NCBI RefSeq assembly: GCF_000306235.2
Contig: NZ_AKWZ02000002.1
Coordinates: forward strand, 448,001-512,000
Reading direction: 5' to 3'
DNA from: Leptospira fainei serovar Hurstbridge str. BUT 6
GTDB lineage: Bacteria; Spirochaetota; Leptospiria; Leptospirales; Leptospiraceae
DNA length: 64,000 nucleotides
Shown: positions 27,534-36,537 of the stretch, piece after piece
How positions within the stretch are numbered: the first letter of the stretch is position 1
Layout of the letters: every line of letters starts with the position of its first letter
The notes under the pieces: model-generated
Databases searched by the model: none
What the model saw: the letters and a program-made list of their open reading frames with translations, nothing else
Told to the model about the DNA's origin: nothing
Translations under genes and position numbers: made by a program

Positions 27534-27779
27534 TTAAAGCTTAGAGGAATCCCGAGGTTTTCGGTATCGATCGATACTCCCAGGAACAAAGCGAGTGGAC
27601 CATTGGTCTCGGTTGATATGCTTTTCAACCCAGCCTTTCCCGTGATCCCAACGGCCGTCTGAAAGAAAATCAAAGAAATAGGAAGAATTCATGTACCGGT
27701 AGGAATCCATGATATCCAAAATATCGCGTTTTTCCGGTTCATCCTGGGGGGCGTCTTCGTAATAGAAGCTGCTATCCAT
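27534..27779 (-). CDS. Small acidic/aromatic protein, unknown
   Basis: The 81-residue frame encodes a Tyr-, Asp- and Ser-rich protein (DILDIMDSYRYMNSSYFFDF, then DGRWDHGKGWVEKHINRDQW) with no membrane helix or known motif. It lies 94 bases after another small leftward gene and before a bidirectional terminator, which fits a two-gene unit. A modest purine-rich site (AGGTAGGG) lies some distance upstream. Coding is likely but not certain. Confidence 0.5.
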   Translation of the reverse strand: MDSSFYYEDAPQDEPEKRDILDIMDSYRYMNSSYFFDFLSDGRWDHGKGWVEKHINRDQWSTRFVPGSIDRYRKPRDSSKL

Positions 27780-27873
27780 TCATCTATACCCTACCTGTTT
27801 CCTTGGCTCTGTCCATCCTTATTTACCTAATGAGAACATAAAAAATCAACCTACCGGTCAATTTTCGGACGAA

Positions 27874-28167
27874 TTAAAGCTCCTCCCCCGAAACTTTTGA
27901 AAGTTGGATGTCCTCGCCTGGACAATCAGGAAGAGGCCACAAAAAAGGCAAATTTCTTTGGTCTTTGTCGGGATGCGGTGTCTTTGCACGAAATTGTCGA
28001 TTTCTCGGAGGTCTACTTCCCTTCACGGCTCTTAGCTTTTCCGCTTCCGCAAGAAGACCATCCAATCGATTCTCGAGAAAGTATTGAAGCTCCTCTTGGA
28101 GATCTTGGTTAGATATGCCGTCTACAAGTTTCGATCCGTCTTTTTCCTGGCCTCGATCCATTTCCAT
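27874..28167 (-). CDS. Small charged protein, unknown
   Basis: A start at ATG 28167 gives 97 residues and is supported by a strong ribosome site (AGAGGAGG) four bases upstream. The N-terminal half looks helical (NQDLQEELQYFLENRLDGLL) and the C-terminal half is basic and Pro-rich. The family is not recognised. It is divergent from the HATPase-HDOD gene 117 bases away. Confidence 0.6.
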   Translation of the reverse strand: MEMDRGQEKDGSKLVDGISNQDLQEELQYFLENRLDGLLAEAEKLRAVKGSRPPRNRQFRAKTPHPDKDQRNLPFLWPLPDCPGEDIQLSKVSGEEL

Positions 28168-28284
28168 TCGACCTCCTCTGGGAAAAAGTATATCCTCTCT
28201 CCCGGACAAACGGTTCCGGATCGGATTCCGGCGATTGCATTTTTTTTCTTGCGAGTGCGGGGTTCTAACCTAAATTTGAGGTCA

Positions 28285-29766
28285 ATGTTAAACGTCTCAG
28301 AATATGCGGATTCGCTCTCCTCGGGGAAAGAAATTGATATCGAATATAGATTTATTTCAGACGAAGACCACCAGCAGATTTACTTGCTTCTTTTGCAAAT
28401 TCTCGGACATTTGGACCGCCTTTTTCTTACCGAAGTAATTTCTACGATTCTCAAAGAACTTCTTATGAATGCCAATAAGGCCAATGCAAAGAGAATCTTC
28501 TTTTTGTCGGAAGGATTGAATATTTCCGATACAACTCAATACCAACGTGGAATGAAGCGATTTCAGGAGGAAATCATTCACAAATGGGACGAGCAAGAGC
28601 CGGTCTTGAAGGGTTCTAATTTTTCTGTCCGTCTGCGCGCTAAAATTCTGAATCAAAATCTGATTTTTCTGATAGAAAATGATTCCCCTCTTCTCCCTCA
28701 GGAATCCGACCGAATTAAAGCTAGGCTGGAATCTGCCAGCAAATTCAACGATTTATCGGAAGCGTTTCTTACCATGGCCGATAGTCAGGAAAGCGCCGGG
28801 CTCGGAATCGTACTCATCCAACTACTTTTAAAAAATTCCGGAATTGGAATTGATAAGTTCAAAATCGAATCCGACGGAAAAATCACGCGTGCGACTTTAG
28901 TAATTCCGAAACAGATCGTTCCGTTGGAAGTAACGACGAAATTGAAAGATCGAATTTTCACGGAAGTCGAAGGCCTTCCTCCTTTACCCAATACGCTTAC
29001 GAAAATCATCAGCCTATGCAATAACGCCGACTCGGATATGGGAGTGATTGCAAGCGAAATAGAAAGAAATCCCGCGCTCAGCGCCGATCTTCTGAAACTT
29101 TCAAACTCCGCAGGGTTTGCTAGCCGAAACAAAGTAAATACGATCGTTCAAGCTGTCAAAGTCGTAGGGCTCAAAAACGTAAGGAATCTTCTCTATGTTT
29201 CAGGCGTCCGAAAAATTATGGAAGGTCGTTATACCAAGCTTCAAGAGGTTTGGAATCATTCCAATTTAACCAGCTTTTTAGCTCGACAAGTTTCGCAAAG
29301 AGCCGGCCTAGTTAAGCTCGCGGATATAGCCGCTGCAGGAGCCTTGCTGCATGATTTAGGAAAGTTTGTCTTACTTGCCCTTGATCCGAATCTATTCAGA
29401 AAACTAAGCGCCTTCCAAAAACATCGAGACTTAAACAATTCCACGATTTTTGAAGAAATCTCGATCGGGATATCTCATCCCACGCTCGGAGGAATGTTAG
29501 CTCGAAAATGGGATTTTCCACCGGACCTCGTCAATATGATAGAGTTCCATCACCGCCCTTTCATGGCTTACGGAACGATTTACGCCGACCTAGTGGAAAC
29601 AGTATATCTTGCAAATATGATGAGCGACTTTGTGGAAAGGAAAGTCACTTATTATGCCGTCGACTCTAATATCCTACGTAAGTTCGAACTGGACGATAAA
29701 CAGAAGTTCGAAGAGACTTGCGAAAGATTGACTAAGGCTTACGAGATCGCGAATGAAGAAAACTGA
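28285..29766 (+). CDS. HATPase-HDOD fusion signalling protein
   Basis: From ATG 28285 (GAGG upstream) the protein has 493 residues. The N-terminal region (about 40-215) looks like a GHKL ATPase: an N-box-like ILKELLMNANKANAK and a G-box-like SAGLGIVLIQLLLKNSG. The C-terminal region (about 228-440) is an HDOD domain (LPPLPNTLTKIISLCNNADS, IERNPALSADLLKLSNSAGF, IVQAVKVVGLKNVRNLL). Unlike many HDOD domains it retains an HD pair (GALLHDLGKF). No receiver or phospho-His domain is visible. The ABC ATPase gene overlaps its end by 14 bases. The output is unknown. Confidence 0.8.
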   Translation: MLNVSEYADSLSSGKEIDIEYRFISDEDHQQIYLLLLQILGHLDRLFLTEVISTILKELLMNANKANAKRIFFLSEGLNISDTTQYQRGMKRFQEEIIHKWDEQEPVLKGSNFSVRLRAKILNQNLIFLIENDSPLLPQESDRIKARLESASKFNDLSEAFLTMADSQESAGLGIVLIQLLLKNSGIGIDKFKIESDGKITRATLVIPKQIVPLEVTTKLKDRIFTEVEGLPPLPNTLTKIISLCNNADSDMGVIASEIERNPALSADLLKLSNSAGFASRNKVNTIVQAVKVVGLKNVRNLLYVSGVRKIMEGRYTKLQEVWNHSNLTSFLARQVSQRAGLVKLADIAAAGALLHDLGKFVLLALDPNLFRKLSAFQKHRDLNNSTIFEEISIGISHPTLGGMLARKWDFPPDLVNMIEFHHRPFMAYGTIYADLVETVYLANMMSDFVERKVTYYAVDSNILRKFELDDKQKFEETCERLTKAYEIANEEN

Positions 29767-30550
29767 GCAATCACTCTTAAATCTGAAAGGAATTCGTTTC
29801 TTTCGTTCCGGAACGCCGATTTTAGAAGGAATCGATCTAAGAATCAACGCTAATGAACATTGGGTTTTATTAGGTAGAAACGGCGCCGGTAAAACGACTC
29901 TTGTAAATTTGATCTATGGAACGGACTGGCCGACAGCCGGACGGATCGAACTATTCGGAGAGGCATTCGGAGAAGTTCCCATTCAAGAATTGAGGAACAA
30001 AATCGGCATTTTAGATTCATCCCAACAAGAAAGCGCTCTGCAAAGAAGCTTAACCGTATTCGACGTACTTCTTACCGGTTTCTTCCATACGATCGGATAT
30101 TATCGAGACCCGGATGCTTGGGAAGAAAAGGAAGCCGATCGTATTTTAGAAGAACATGGAATGGGAGCAAAACGCAAACAACTATTCCGAACTCTTTCAT
30201 CCGGTGAGAAAAAGAAAGTACTGTTTTTGAGAGCGATGTCGACATCTCCGGATTTCGTCATACTAGACGAGCCTTGCTCGGGATTGGATTTAACGGCGAG
30301 AGAAGAGTTCATCGATTTTTTGGACGGTTATAAGAAGAACCGAAATTTCACTTCAATCTATATTACGCATCGGTTGGACGAAATTCCTCCGTTTTACGAG
30401 CACGCGGCGCTATTAAAATCCGGCAAAATTTTGTATTCCGGCATGATAGGCGACGCTTTCACCTCGGAAAGATTAACGAATCTCTACGATCGCAAAGTGC
30501 TTGCGGAAAATCGAAACGGAACTTGGGTAACCATTGCCGATCGATCTTAA
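29753..30550 (+). CDS. ABC transporter ATP-binding protein
   Basis: The 265-residue ATPase has Walker A GRNGAGKTT, signature LSSGEKKKV, Walker B FVILDEPCSGLDL and the switch His in YITHRLDEIP. The Q-loop region is SSQQES. The single-domain layout resembles the YlmA/ModF-like branch. No permease gene is adjacent, so the transport partner and cargo are unknown; a non-transport role is possible. The start overlaps the HDOD gene by 14 bases, so translation is coupled. It converges with topA with 10 bases between stops. Confidence 0.88.
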   Translation: MKKTEQSLLNLKGIRFFRSGTPILEGIDLRINANEHWVLLGRNGAGKTTLVNLIYGTDWPTAGRIELFGEAFGEVPIQELRNKIGILDSSQQESALQRSLTVFDVLLTGFFHTIGYYRDPDAWEEKEADRILEEHGMGAKRKQLFRTLSSGEKKKVLFLRAMSTSPDFVILDEPCSGLDLTAREEFIDFLDGYKKNRNFTSIYITHRLDEIPPFYEHAALLKSGKILYSGMIGDAFTSERLTNLYDRKVLAENRNGTWVTIADRS

Positions 30551-30560
30551 GAGAATTTAA

Positions 30561-32405
30561 TCATAGATATTCCGCATAATCGCATTCAGGAAACCTCGAA
30601 CAAATAAAGTATTCCTTTTTTTTGGAGGATCTCTTTCGAATTCTTTGTCCTTTCCCGCATACCGGACAGATGCCGTAGCCGAGAACGGCCTTGGATGTTT
30701 TTTTCCATTCCGAGGAGGCGGATTTTACATCGGCATTCTTCAGAACCGTCTCTAATTTCGAGTAAAAATCGGTCAGTAAAAGAGATCGAGAAACCGATCC
30801 TTCCGCAATTTGATCTAATTTCATCTCCATATCAGCCGTAAACCCGTCTCGAAATAAATCCGGAAACGCTTTTTGCAGGAACGAATTCACTTTTTCCCCG
30901 AGGTTGGTCGCTAAAATCCCGATCTTATCCCGAATCGCGTAGTTTCGTTTATAAAGAGTTTCTAATATATTCGCGTAAGTGGAGGGTCGGCCAATTCCTT
31001 CCTTTTCCATCTTGGCAACTAAAGTCGCTTCGGAATAGCGAGGAGGAGGTTCGGTAGTTCTTTTTTGTATCTCCCATTTTGTAGGAGATAGTATTTCTCC
31101 GACCTTCCAAGGCGGTCGGAATTCCTGAACATCTCCGTAAACGACTCTGTATCCCGGAAATTCAGTCCGTTTAGTTTCTCCAATCCATGCTTCGGAGCCC
31201 GCTTCGGCCTGAAACCGGATTCTAATCCAGGTTTCCGGTTTCATTTGAGAGGCAATAGATCGTTTCCAAATCAATTCATATAATTTCTTTGCGTCTTTAT
31301 TCAAAGATCGTTCATTAATATCTTGGATATCTTTAGGAGTTAAAGTGGGATCGACGGGACGTATGGCTTCATGAGCGTCTTGAGTCTTTCCTTTCCCTTT
31401 TTTTTCCCTGTAAGAAAAGTCTTCCGCCGATACGAATTCCGCGCCGAAGGAATGTATTGCCTCCTTTTTGAGTTCAAATCGGGCTTGCGCGGAGATTCGA
31501 ACCGAATCGGTTCTCATATAGGTAATTAAACCTTGACGCTTTCCTTGTCCTAAATCGATCCCTTCGTATAGAGATTGTGCCAGTTTCAACGTTTTAGATG
31601 CGGGAAATTTAAAAAAACGGAACGCTTCTTGTTGAAGACTTGCCGTCGTAAAGGGTGCAGGCGGTAGAGTTTTTCCTTTTCTTTCGGAACGATCAATAAT
31701 CGTTAAATTTGCATTTTGCTTTATGAGATTCCGTAGAACGGCGATGCCTTCTTGTTCAGTTTCAAAGGCTCCGTTCTTCCGGCGAAATAAAATAAAATCT
31801 TCCTTCTCCGGCGAAAAATGAACCGTTGCAATTACTTCCCAGGAGTCTTCAGGAAGAAACGTCCTGATCTCAGTCTCACGCTCGCAAATCCATTTCAAAG
31901 CGACGGACTGAACCCTTCCCGCTGACAACCCGGAGGCGATCCCCTTCCATAAAAAAGGGCTAATTTTGTATCCGATCAGTCGATCAAGTATCCTCCGAGT
32001 GACTTGAGATTCCACCATGCGGTGATCGATCTCGATCGGATGCGATATCGCTTCCAAAACCGCAGCTTTACTGATCTCCCTGAATTTGACTCTCTTGACT
32101 AACGCGCGCTTGCCGATTCTGTCAGACAAGATGGATCCGATAAATTCTCCTTCTCGATCCGGATCGGTAGCGATTAAAATCCGATCGGCGCTCTTCGCCG
32201 CTTTCAAGATCTGAGCCAAAACTTTTTTCTTGCCGGGTAAGAGTTCGTACTCCGGTAAAAAATCTTGAGAGATATCGACGCCTAATCTATCAGACGGTAG
32301 ATCCACAAGATGGCCGAAAGTCGCTAGAATTTGAAAATCACTACCCAAGTAGGAGGATAAAGTCCGAACTTTCGTGGGAGATTCGACGAGTAAAAGTTGA
32401 GGCAT
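30561..32405 (-). CDS. topA: DNA topoisomerase I
   Basis: The 614-residue type IA topoisomerase relaxes negative supercoils. The Toprim domain shows LLVESPTK and the metal-binding DPDREGEF (81-88). The catalytic tyrosine is Tyr296 in GLITYMRTDSVRIS. The C-terminus has only one four-Cys zinc ribbon (CPVCGKGQ...ICSRFPECDYAEYL), fewer than the three of E. coli TopA, which explains the shorter length. The MpaB-like gene lies 38 bases upstream on the same strand. Confidence 0.96.
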   Translation of the reverse strand: MPQLLLVESPTKVRTLSSYLGSDFQILATFGHLVDLPSDRLGVDISQDFLPEYELLPGKKKVLAQILKAAKSADRILIATDPDREGEFIGSILSDRIGKRALVKRVKFREISKAAVLEAISHPIEIDHRMVESQVTRRILDRLIGYKISPFLWKGIASGLSAGRVQSVALKWICERETEIRTFLPEDSWEVIATVHFSPEKEDFILFRRKNGAFETEQEGIAVLRNLIKQNANLTIIDRSERKGKTLPPAPFTTASLQQEAFRFFKFPASKTLKLAQSLYEGIDLGQGKRQGLITYMRTDSVRISAQARFELKKEAIHSFGAEFVSAEDFSYREKKGKGKTQDAHEAIRPVDPTLTPKDIQDINERSLNKDAKKLYELIWKRSIASQMKPETWIRIRFQAEAGSEAWIGETKRTEFPGYRVVYGDVQEFRPPWKVGEILSPTKWEIQKRTTEPPPRYSEATLVAKMEKEGIGRPSTYANILETLYKRNYAIRDKIGILATNLGEKVNSFLQKAFPDLFRDGFTADMEMKLDQIAEGSVSRSLLLTDFYSKLETVLKNADVKSASSEWKKTSKAVLGYGICPVCGKGQRIRKRSSKKKEYFICSRFPECDYAEYL

Positions 32406-32443
32406 CGTAAGGCGTGTCGAAAAGGGCGACCCGCCTGTACTTT

Positions 32444-33292
32444 TTAGAAGGGACCTAAGCTTTCAATCAAATATCCGTCCGGATATGTCGGGTTCTTTCT
32501 TTTCGTAACGAAGAACGGTTTCCTTCGTGGCGGCCAAAAATATCTCAGGACAAAAGCTCTTAACTTAAAAGCTGCGACCGTTACACCTCTAATAAGAAAA
32601 TTAGGATTAGGAAATCCCATTGCATTTCTCAATTGAGTATCCATTAAGGAAAAAAGAGCCTGAGAGACTAAAAAGGAAAGTCCTGGAATTTTAGGCAATC
32701 TCCCTATTGCAATCCGCAAAGTTGCCGCTCCCAATCTGATTCCTTCCGGAGTTTGTTTAAAATTTTTGGATTCGAAAGTCAGATTGAAATCTTCCATCTG
32801 TTCGTATGTCTTCGGTAAATTTTTGATATTCATCATTTCACCGATTCGTCTCCACAAATGGAAATTAGCTAATTTTTCCCGAGATGAACTTTTTCTCCAA
32901 CCGAACCTGGCATTCCAGCGAGAAGGTTCGAAGATAAAAGTAGTAAGTGTATAGAGAAAGTCTTCATTCTTAATCTTATATTGTTTATGAATTTGATTCA
33001 TTCGTCGAATCGCTCTTCGACCGTTCTCACTGTCTAATCCGTTTTCCAGAAATTCCCCTAAGACAAGAGTGGTATCATCGTATCTCTTTTGGCCGAAATT
33101 TTCGAATTGCTTGGTTTCATCTAGGATCTTCGCGATAGAAGGAATGGCATATGTCCGGAAAAACGCCAACGCTAAGGAAATTTCCACGTCCTGCGGGAAA
33201 TCGTAACTGCCGGAAAGGAATGCGATTCTATGCGCATCTTTTTCGGGATCCAGCTTTTCAATTTCTCGTAAAATTCGTAATCTATCAAACAT
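32444..33292 (-). CDS. MpaB/DUF2236-like putative heme oxygenase family protein
   Basis: The 282-residue protein resembles the DUF2236 (MpaB / latex-clearing-protein-like) family. The diagnostic stretch RRAIRRMNQIHKQYKIKNED carries a candidate heme-ligand His and is followed by FLYTLTTFIFEPSRWNARFG, as in the family. Some members are b-type heme oxygenases, while many bacterial members have unknown substrates. There is no clear signal peptide. It is upstream of topA on the same strand. Confidence 0.7.
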   Translation of the reverse strand: MFDRLRILREIEKLDPEKDAHRIAFLSGSYDFPQDVEISLALAFFRTYAIPSIAKILDETKQFENFGQKRYDDTTLVLGEFLENGLDSENGRRAIRRMNQIHKQYKIKNEDFLYTLTTFIFEPSRWNARFGWRKSSSREKLANFHLWRRIGEMMNIKNLPKTYEQMEDFNLTFESKNFKQTPEGIRLGAATLRIAIGRLPKIPGLSFLVSQALFSLMDTQLRNAMGFPNPNFLIRGVTVAAFKLRAFVLRYFWPPRRKPFFVTKRKNPTYPDGYLIESLGPF

Positions 33293-33469
33293 ATATATTC
33301 CTGTCTCTTCTCATCACGGTGAGAACTCATTTACAAAAAGCTAATCCTACATAGAACACTGATTGCACAAGATTTTTTCTAATGGCACGCGATAGGTTGG
33401 ATAACAAACCAGAATCTTGCTGGGAAATAATTGCTTTTATATAAAAGTAATGAGCGGGAGTTTTCTGTC

Positions 33470-33488
33470 CCCACCCAGGAAGGGTGGG
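33470..33488. repeat. GC-rich hairpin, possible degraded dispersed-repeat head
   Basis: CCCACCC (33470-33476) and GGGTGGG (33482-33488) form a perfect 7-bp stem with a 5-base loop. GCGGGAGTT lies just upstream. Both elements recall the two longer repeats near 6.0 and 12.7 kb, but the body is missing. Confidence 0.4.
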
Positions 33489-33541
33489 CTCTCACTTTTC
33501 GCAAAAAGCGCCCTACTCATCCGACATAGATATAAGAATAT

Positions 33542-33565
33542 AAAAAAAACCCGGCTAATGCCGGG
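33542..33565 (-). terminator. cysK terminator
   Basis: Read leftward, CCCGGC, loop ATTA, GCCGGG (33550-33565) is followed by eight T residues (33542-33549). It lies 62 bases after the cysK stop. Confidence 0.9.
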
Positions 33566-33626
33566 ATTTCGTAGGGCTTTTTTAGGGCAACTCGTCGCCG
33601 ACTTATTTATCGCGGCAAACTTAAGC

Positions 33627-34556
33627 TCAACCGTTAAGAGGAACGGGGAATAGACCTTCAATAGAAAGATATCTCTCTCCGGTATCATAATTGAAAGTTA
33701 GAATCGTAGATCCTTCGGGAATATCCGGCAGTTTTTTAGCGACTGCGGCTAACGAAGCGCCGGAAGAAACACCCAAGAAGATTCCCTCTTCACGCGCAGC
33801 GCGTAACGCATATGCAAAGGCTTCGTCTTTGGATACTTGGATAACTCCGTCTAACAGATCCACATGCAAGTTTTTGGGAATAAATCCGGCGCCGATTCCT
33901 TGGATCGGGTGGGGCCCCGGCTTTCCTCCGGAAATAACTGGAGAAGCCTCCGGTTCTACCGCATAGACTTTTGTTTTTGGAAATTTCTCTTTGAGGACTT
34001 TTGCAACACCGGTAATGTGACCGCCTGTTCCGACTCCGGTAATCAATACATCTACACCGTTCGGAAAATCTTTTAAGATTTCGGCGGCAGTCGTTTCGAT
34101 ATGAACTTTAATATTCGATTCGTTTTCAAACTGTTGCGGCATCCAAGAATTTTGATTTTCGGATACAAGCTGCTTCGCACGCTCTATTGCGCCGGGCATT
34201 CCTTTTTCGCGAGGAGTAAGATCAAATTCGGCCCCATAGGCTGCCATGATTCTTCGTCTCTCGACACTCATTGATTCAGGCATAACGAGAATTAATCGAT
34301 AACCTTTCACGGCCGCAACCAGCGCCAGTCCTATTCCTGTGTTTCCGGAAGTAGGTTCGATAATCACTGTATTTTTGGTTAATTTTCCGCTTTTTTCCGC
34401 ATCTTCAATCATAGAAAGAGCAATACGATCTTTGATAGAACCACCGGGGTTAGATCGCTCAAGTTTAGCGTAAACAGTGTGTTTGGAATCGAAGAGACGA
34501 TTGATCTTTACATGAGGAGTATTTCCTATAGTCTCTAAGATATTATTTGCTTTCAT
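33627..34556 (-). CDS. cysK: Cysteine synthase A
   Basis: The 309-residue PLP enzyme joins O-acetylserine and sulfide to cysteine. It has the PLP Lys in [17 protein letters not shown], the substrate loop [15 protein letters not shown], the phosphate-binding [13 protein letters not shown] and C-terminal [11 protein letters not shown]. The length and order are typical of CysK/CysM; CysK is preferred on overall pattern. It is a single gene with its own terminator. Confidence 0.95.
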   Translation of the reverse strand: MKANNILETIGNTPHVKINRLFDSKHTVYAKLERSNPGGSIKDRIALSMIEDAEKSGKLTKNTVIIEPTSGNTGIGLALVAAVKGYRLILVMPESMSVERRRIMAAYGAEFDLTPREKGMPGAIERAKQLVSENQNSWMPQQFENESNIKVHIETTAAEILKDFPNGVDVLITGVGTGGHITGVAKVLKEKFPKTKVYAVEPEASPVISGGKPGPHPIQGIGAGFIPKNLHVDLLDGVIQVSKDEAFAYALRAAREEGIFLGVSSGASLAAVAKKLPDIPEGSTILTFNYDTGERYLSIEGLFPVPLNG

Positions 34557-34782
34557 TGCTTGTTCCTACCTTTTCTAACTTTGATTCCGGCAATTTGCTA
34601 CTATATTGGAAACAGTTTTCAATATATCAAATATTTCAATAAAAAAAAGGGCTTGCAAGGCTATTTTTCGACTCTAGGCCCGAAATACAAAATACACTTC
34701 CTCGCTAAGCTCAAAAGAAATCGAGTTTAGCCGATACAGTTCCAAAATATTTGCAAGAATTCACTGCGAGTAACGCATAGGA

Positions 34783-35865
34783 TTAAACGGTCTTCAGCAC
34801 AATTCCAGCCAAAAATGCTTCCACCTTAGGTCCCCATTCTAATCCTAAACCTTTGAAAACGGCATATAAAGTGGAAATATGAACGTTAGAATCTCCGGGC
34901 GTTGCAGCATATCCTCGTATCTCTTTCCCTCTGACTTCCAATGACGCTAGAGGGAAAACCGCGTGGGAAAAAATTCTGCCGTACAATCCGCGATCCCTTC
35001 CGGATGAAAAAATCGAGTTCGTTGATATCAACTCGGTTACGGAAAGAAAAGGATCGGTCTGAATTTTATCCATGACCTCCTCCATTTTCACCTCTCGCTT
35101 CAACTTGAGCCTAAACCGAATCAAATGCATGTACGGAGAATTAATCGTAATCGAAGAAGAACTCAAACTGATTTTGAAACCGAGAGTAGCATAAACTTCG
35201 TTGAGAAGTCGCCCATGATGAGTCCCTGTTTCCGATTCAGGCAAGACTAATAGAGGCCCGGTCACGTGAGGATCATTTTTAGCCATATCCGCGTCACGTC
35301 GAATCACGAAGAAATCCGCGTCTTCCAAAACAGCAGGAAGTTCGGTCGCTTTTTCCTCGTAAAGCGGACGGAGTATTCCGGCTAACGTATGAGTATTGCA
35401 GGTGGAGACGTGTACGAACCTAGGAATTTCTTTTTCAAGAATAACCGCATTCTCAGGATAAAGAAACTGCGGGCCGAATTTGTGTTCACTTCCCTGCGCA
35501 ACGAATAATCTGATCCCGTTATACGATGCGGACTCATATTCAGGAATTCTCTTCTCGGCAATTCCAGGAGGAGAAGAATCGCACAAGACGCAAGAATTTT
35601 GGAGCGCTTCCTGTTTCGGTATCCATTGAGGAAAAAAATCTCTAACATGATTTTCCCCGTCGTCGACTAACTCGGCTCCCTTTTCTAAAAGAGAAAGAAT
35701 TTGAGGAATCTCGGCTTTCCTAAGTTGATAAGGCTCTACGAAGACCCGAAATCCTCCGAACTTAGCCTTTATCAGCAATAAAATCGAGGCCAACGGCCAA
35801 CCGATCACACCGGTACCGCGCAGGTAGACTCCGAGACTTCTCGCACTTCCGTAAGAATCAGTCAT
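34783..35865 (-). CDS. Archaeal-type (class II) GAPDH-like dehydrogenase
   Basis: The 360-residue protein resembles archaeal GAPDH rather than the canonical bacterial enzyme encoded at 38954. It shows a Rossmann start ([17 protein letters not shown]), [19 protein letters not shown] and VAQGSEHKF, as in the archaeal DATPxGIG...FQGGEK region. The candidate nucleophile is Cys156 in [11 protein letters not shown] (archaeal form: SCNTTGL). The first glycine-rich loop is unusual. It overlaps the upstream gamma-carbonic-anhydrase-like gene by 8 bases. The substrate is uncertain; it may be a moonlighting or altered enzyme. Confidence 0.7.
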   Translation of the reverse strand: MTDSYGSARSLGVYLRGTGVIGWPLASILLLIKAKFGGFRVFVEPYQLRKAEIPQILSLLEKGAELVDDGENHVRDFFPQWIPKQEALQNSCVLCDSSPPGIAEKRIPEYESASYNGIRLFVAQGSEHKFGPQFLYPENAVILEKEIPRFVHVSTCNTHTLAGILRPLYEEKATELPAVLEDADFFVIRRDADMAKNDPHVTGPLLVLPESETGTHHGRLLNEVYATLGFKISLSSSSITINSPYMHLIRFRLKLKREVKMEEVMDKIQTDPFLSVTELISTNSIFSSGRDRGLYGRIFSHAVFPLASLEVRGKEIRGYAATPGDSNVHISTLYAVFKGLGLEWGPKVEAFLAGIVLKTV

Positions 35866-36427
35866 TTTTGAAAAAACTCGGCCGGGAATAATAAGGATCG
35901 TTCATATAATTCGTTTTGTATTTCACGTAATTCCCCGTTGTTCTTGTGATGATCTCGCGCTCCTTTTCCGTAATATCTCTTATGATCTTAGCCGGAGATC
36001 CCATGACCATCACGCCAGGCGGAATAATTTTCCCGGGCGTGACCAATGCGCCTGCTGCGACAAACGAATATTCGCCCAACTCGACTCCGTCCATAACGGT
36101 TGCCCCCATTCCGACGAAGGAAAAGTTCTTTAAAATACATCCGTGAATTGTAGCTCGATGGCCGATGGAAACATTATCGCCGATTTCGACGGGATATACG
36201 TCTCTCGCGACATGTATGACCGTCATATCTTGGATATTCACATTCTCTCCTATGCGAATATAATTTACGTCCCCTCTTACGAGCGTTTGGAACCAAATGG
36301 ATGAATTTTTTCCGATCGTTACGTCTCCGACTACCTGAGAACCGGGAGCCAAAAAAACGCTATCATGGATATTCGGGCGCTTTCCCCAATATTCCAAAAC
36401 CATTCCGTACCCGCGCGCATCGCTCAT
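35858..36427 (-). CDS. Gamma-carbonic-anhydrase-like hexapeptide protein
   Basis: The 189-residue left-handed beta-helix protein has hexapeptide repeats ([37 protein letters not shown]). Candidate zinc His residues lie in TVIHV and [10 protein letters not shown], the pattern of gamma-class carbonic anhydrase and its YrdA/PaaY-like homologues. Many of these lack strong carbonic anhydrase activity, so the reaction is not certain. It is the first gene of a two-gene unit with the archaeal-type GAPDH-like gene. Confidence 0.85.
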   Translation of the reverse strand: MSDARGYGMVLEYWGKRPNIHDSVFLAPGSQVVGDVTIGKNSSIWFQTLVRGDVNYIRIGENVNIQDMTVIHVARDVYPVEIGDNVSIGHRATIHGCILKNFSFVGMGATVMDGVELGEYSFVAAGALVTPGKIIPPGVMVMGSPAKIIRDITEKEREIITRTTGNYVKYKTNYMNDPYYSRPSFFKND

Positions 36428-36537
36428 AATGAAGAACTTCCCCCGATCATTTCCGTTCCATTTTCCGGCCCGTTAAGTTCATCCACAAGTCGAAATTCCT
36501 TTTGACCGAGTAGGCGCTACGACAAAGGATGGGATGA

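Larger units (their letters stand above)
33293..33626. other. Non-coding region between the MpaB-like gene and cysK
   Basis: About 330 bases hold a GC hairpin (33470-33488) resembling the head of the dispersed repeat, and the cysK terminator (33542-33565). No gene is supported. The left part probably carries the promoter for the leftward MpaB-topA unit. Confidence 0.5.

Noticed and set aside
28084..28284. 67-codon upstream extension of the HATPase-HDOD gene
   Set aside because: It overlaps the divergent small gene with a strong ribosome site, its residues look non-coding, and ATG 28285 has GAGG upstream.
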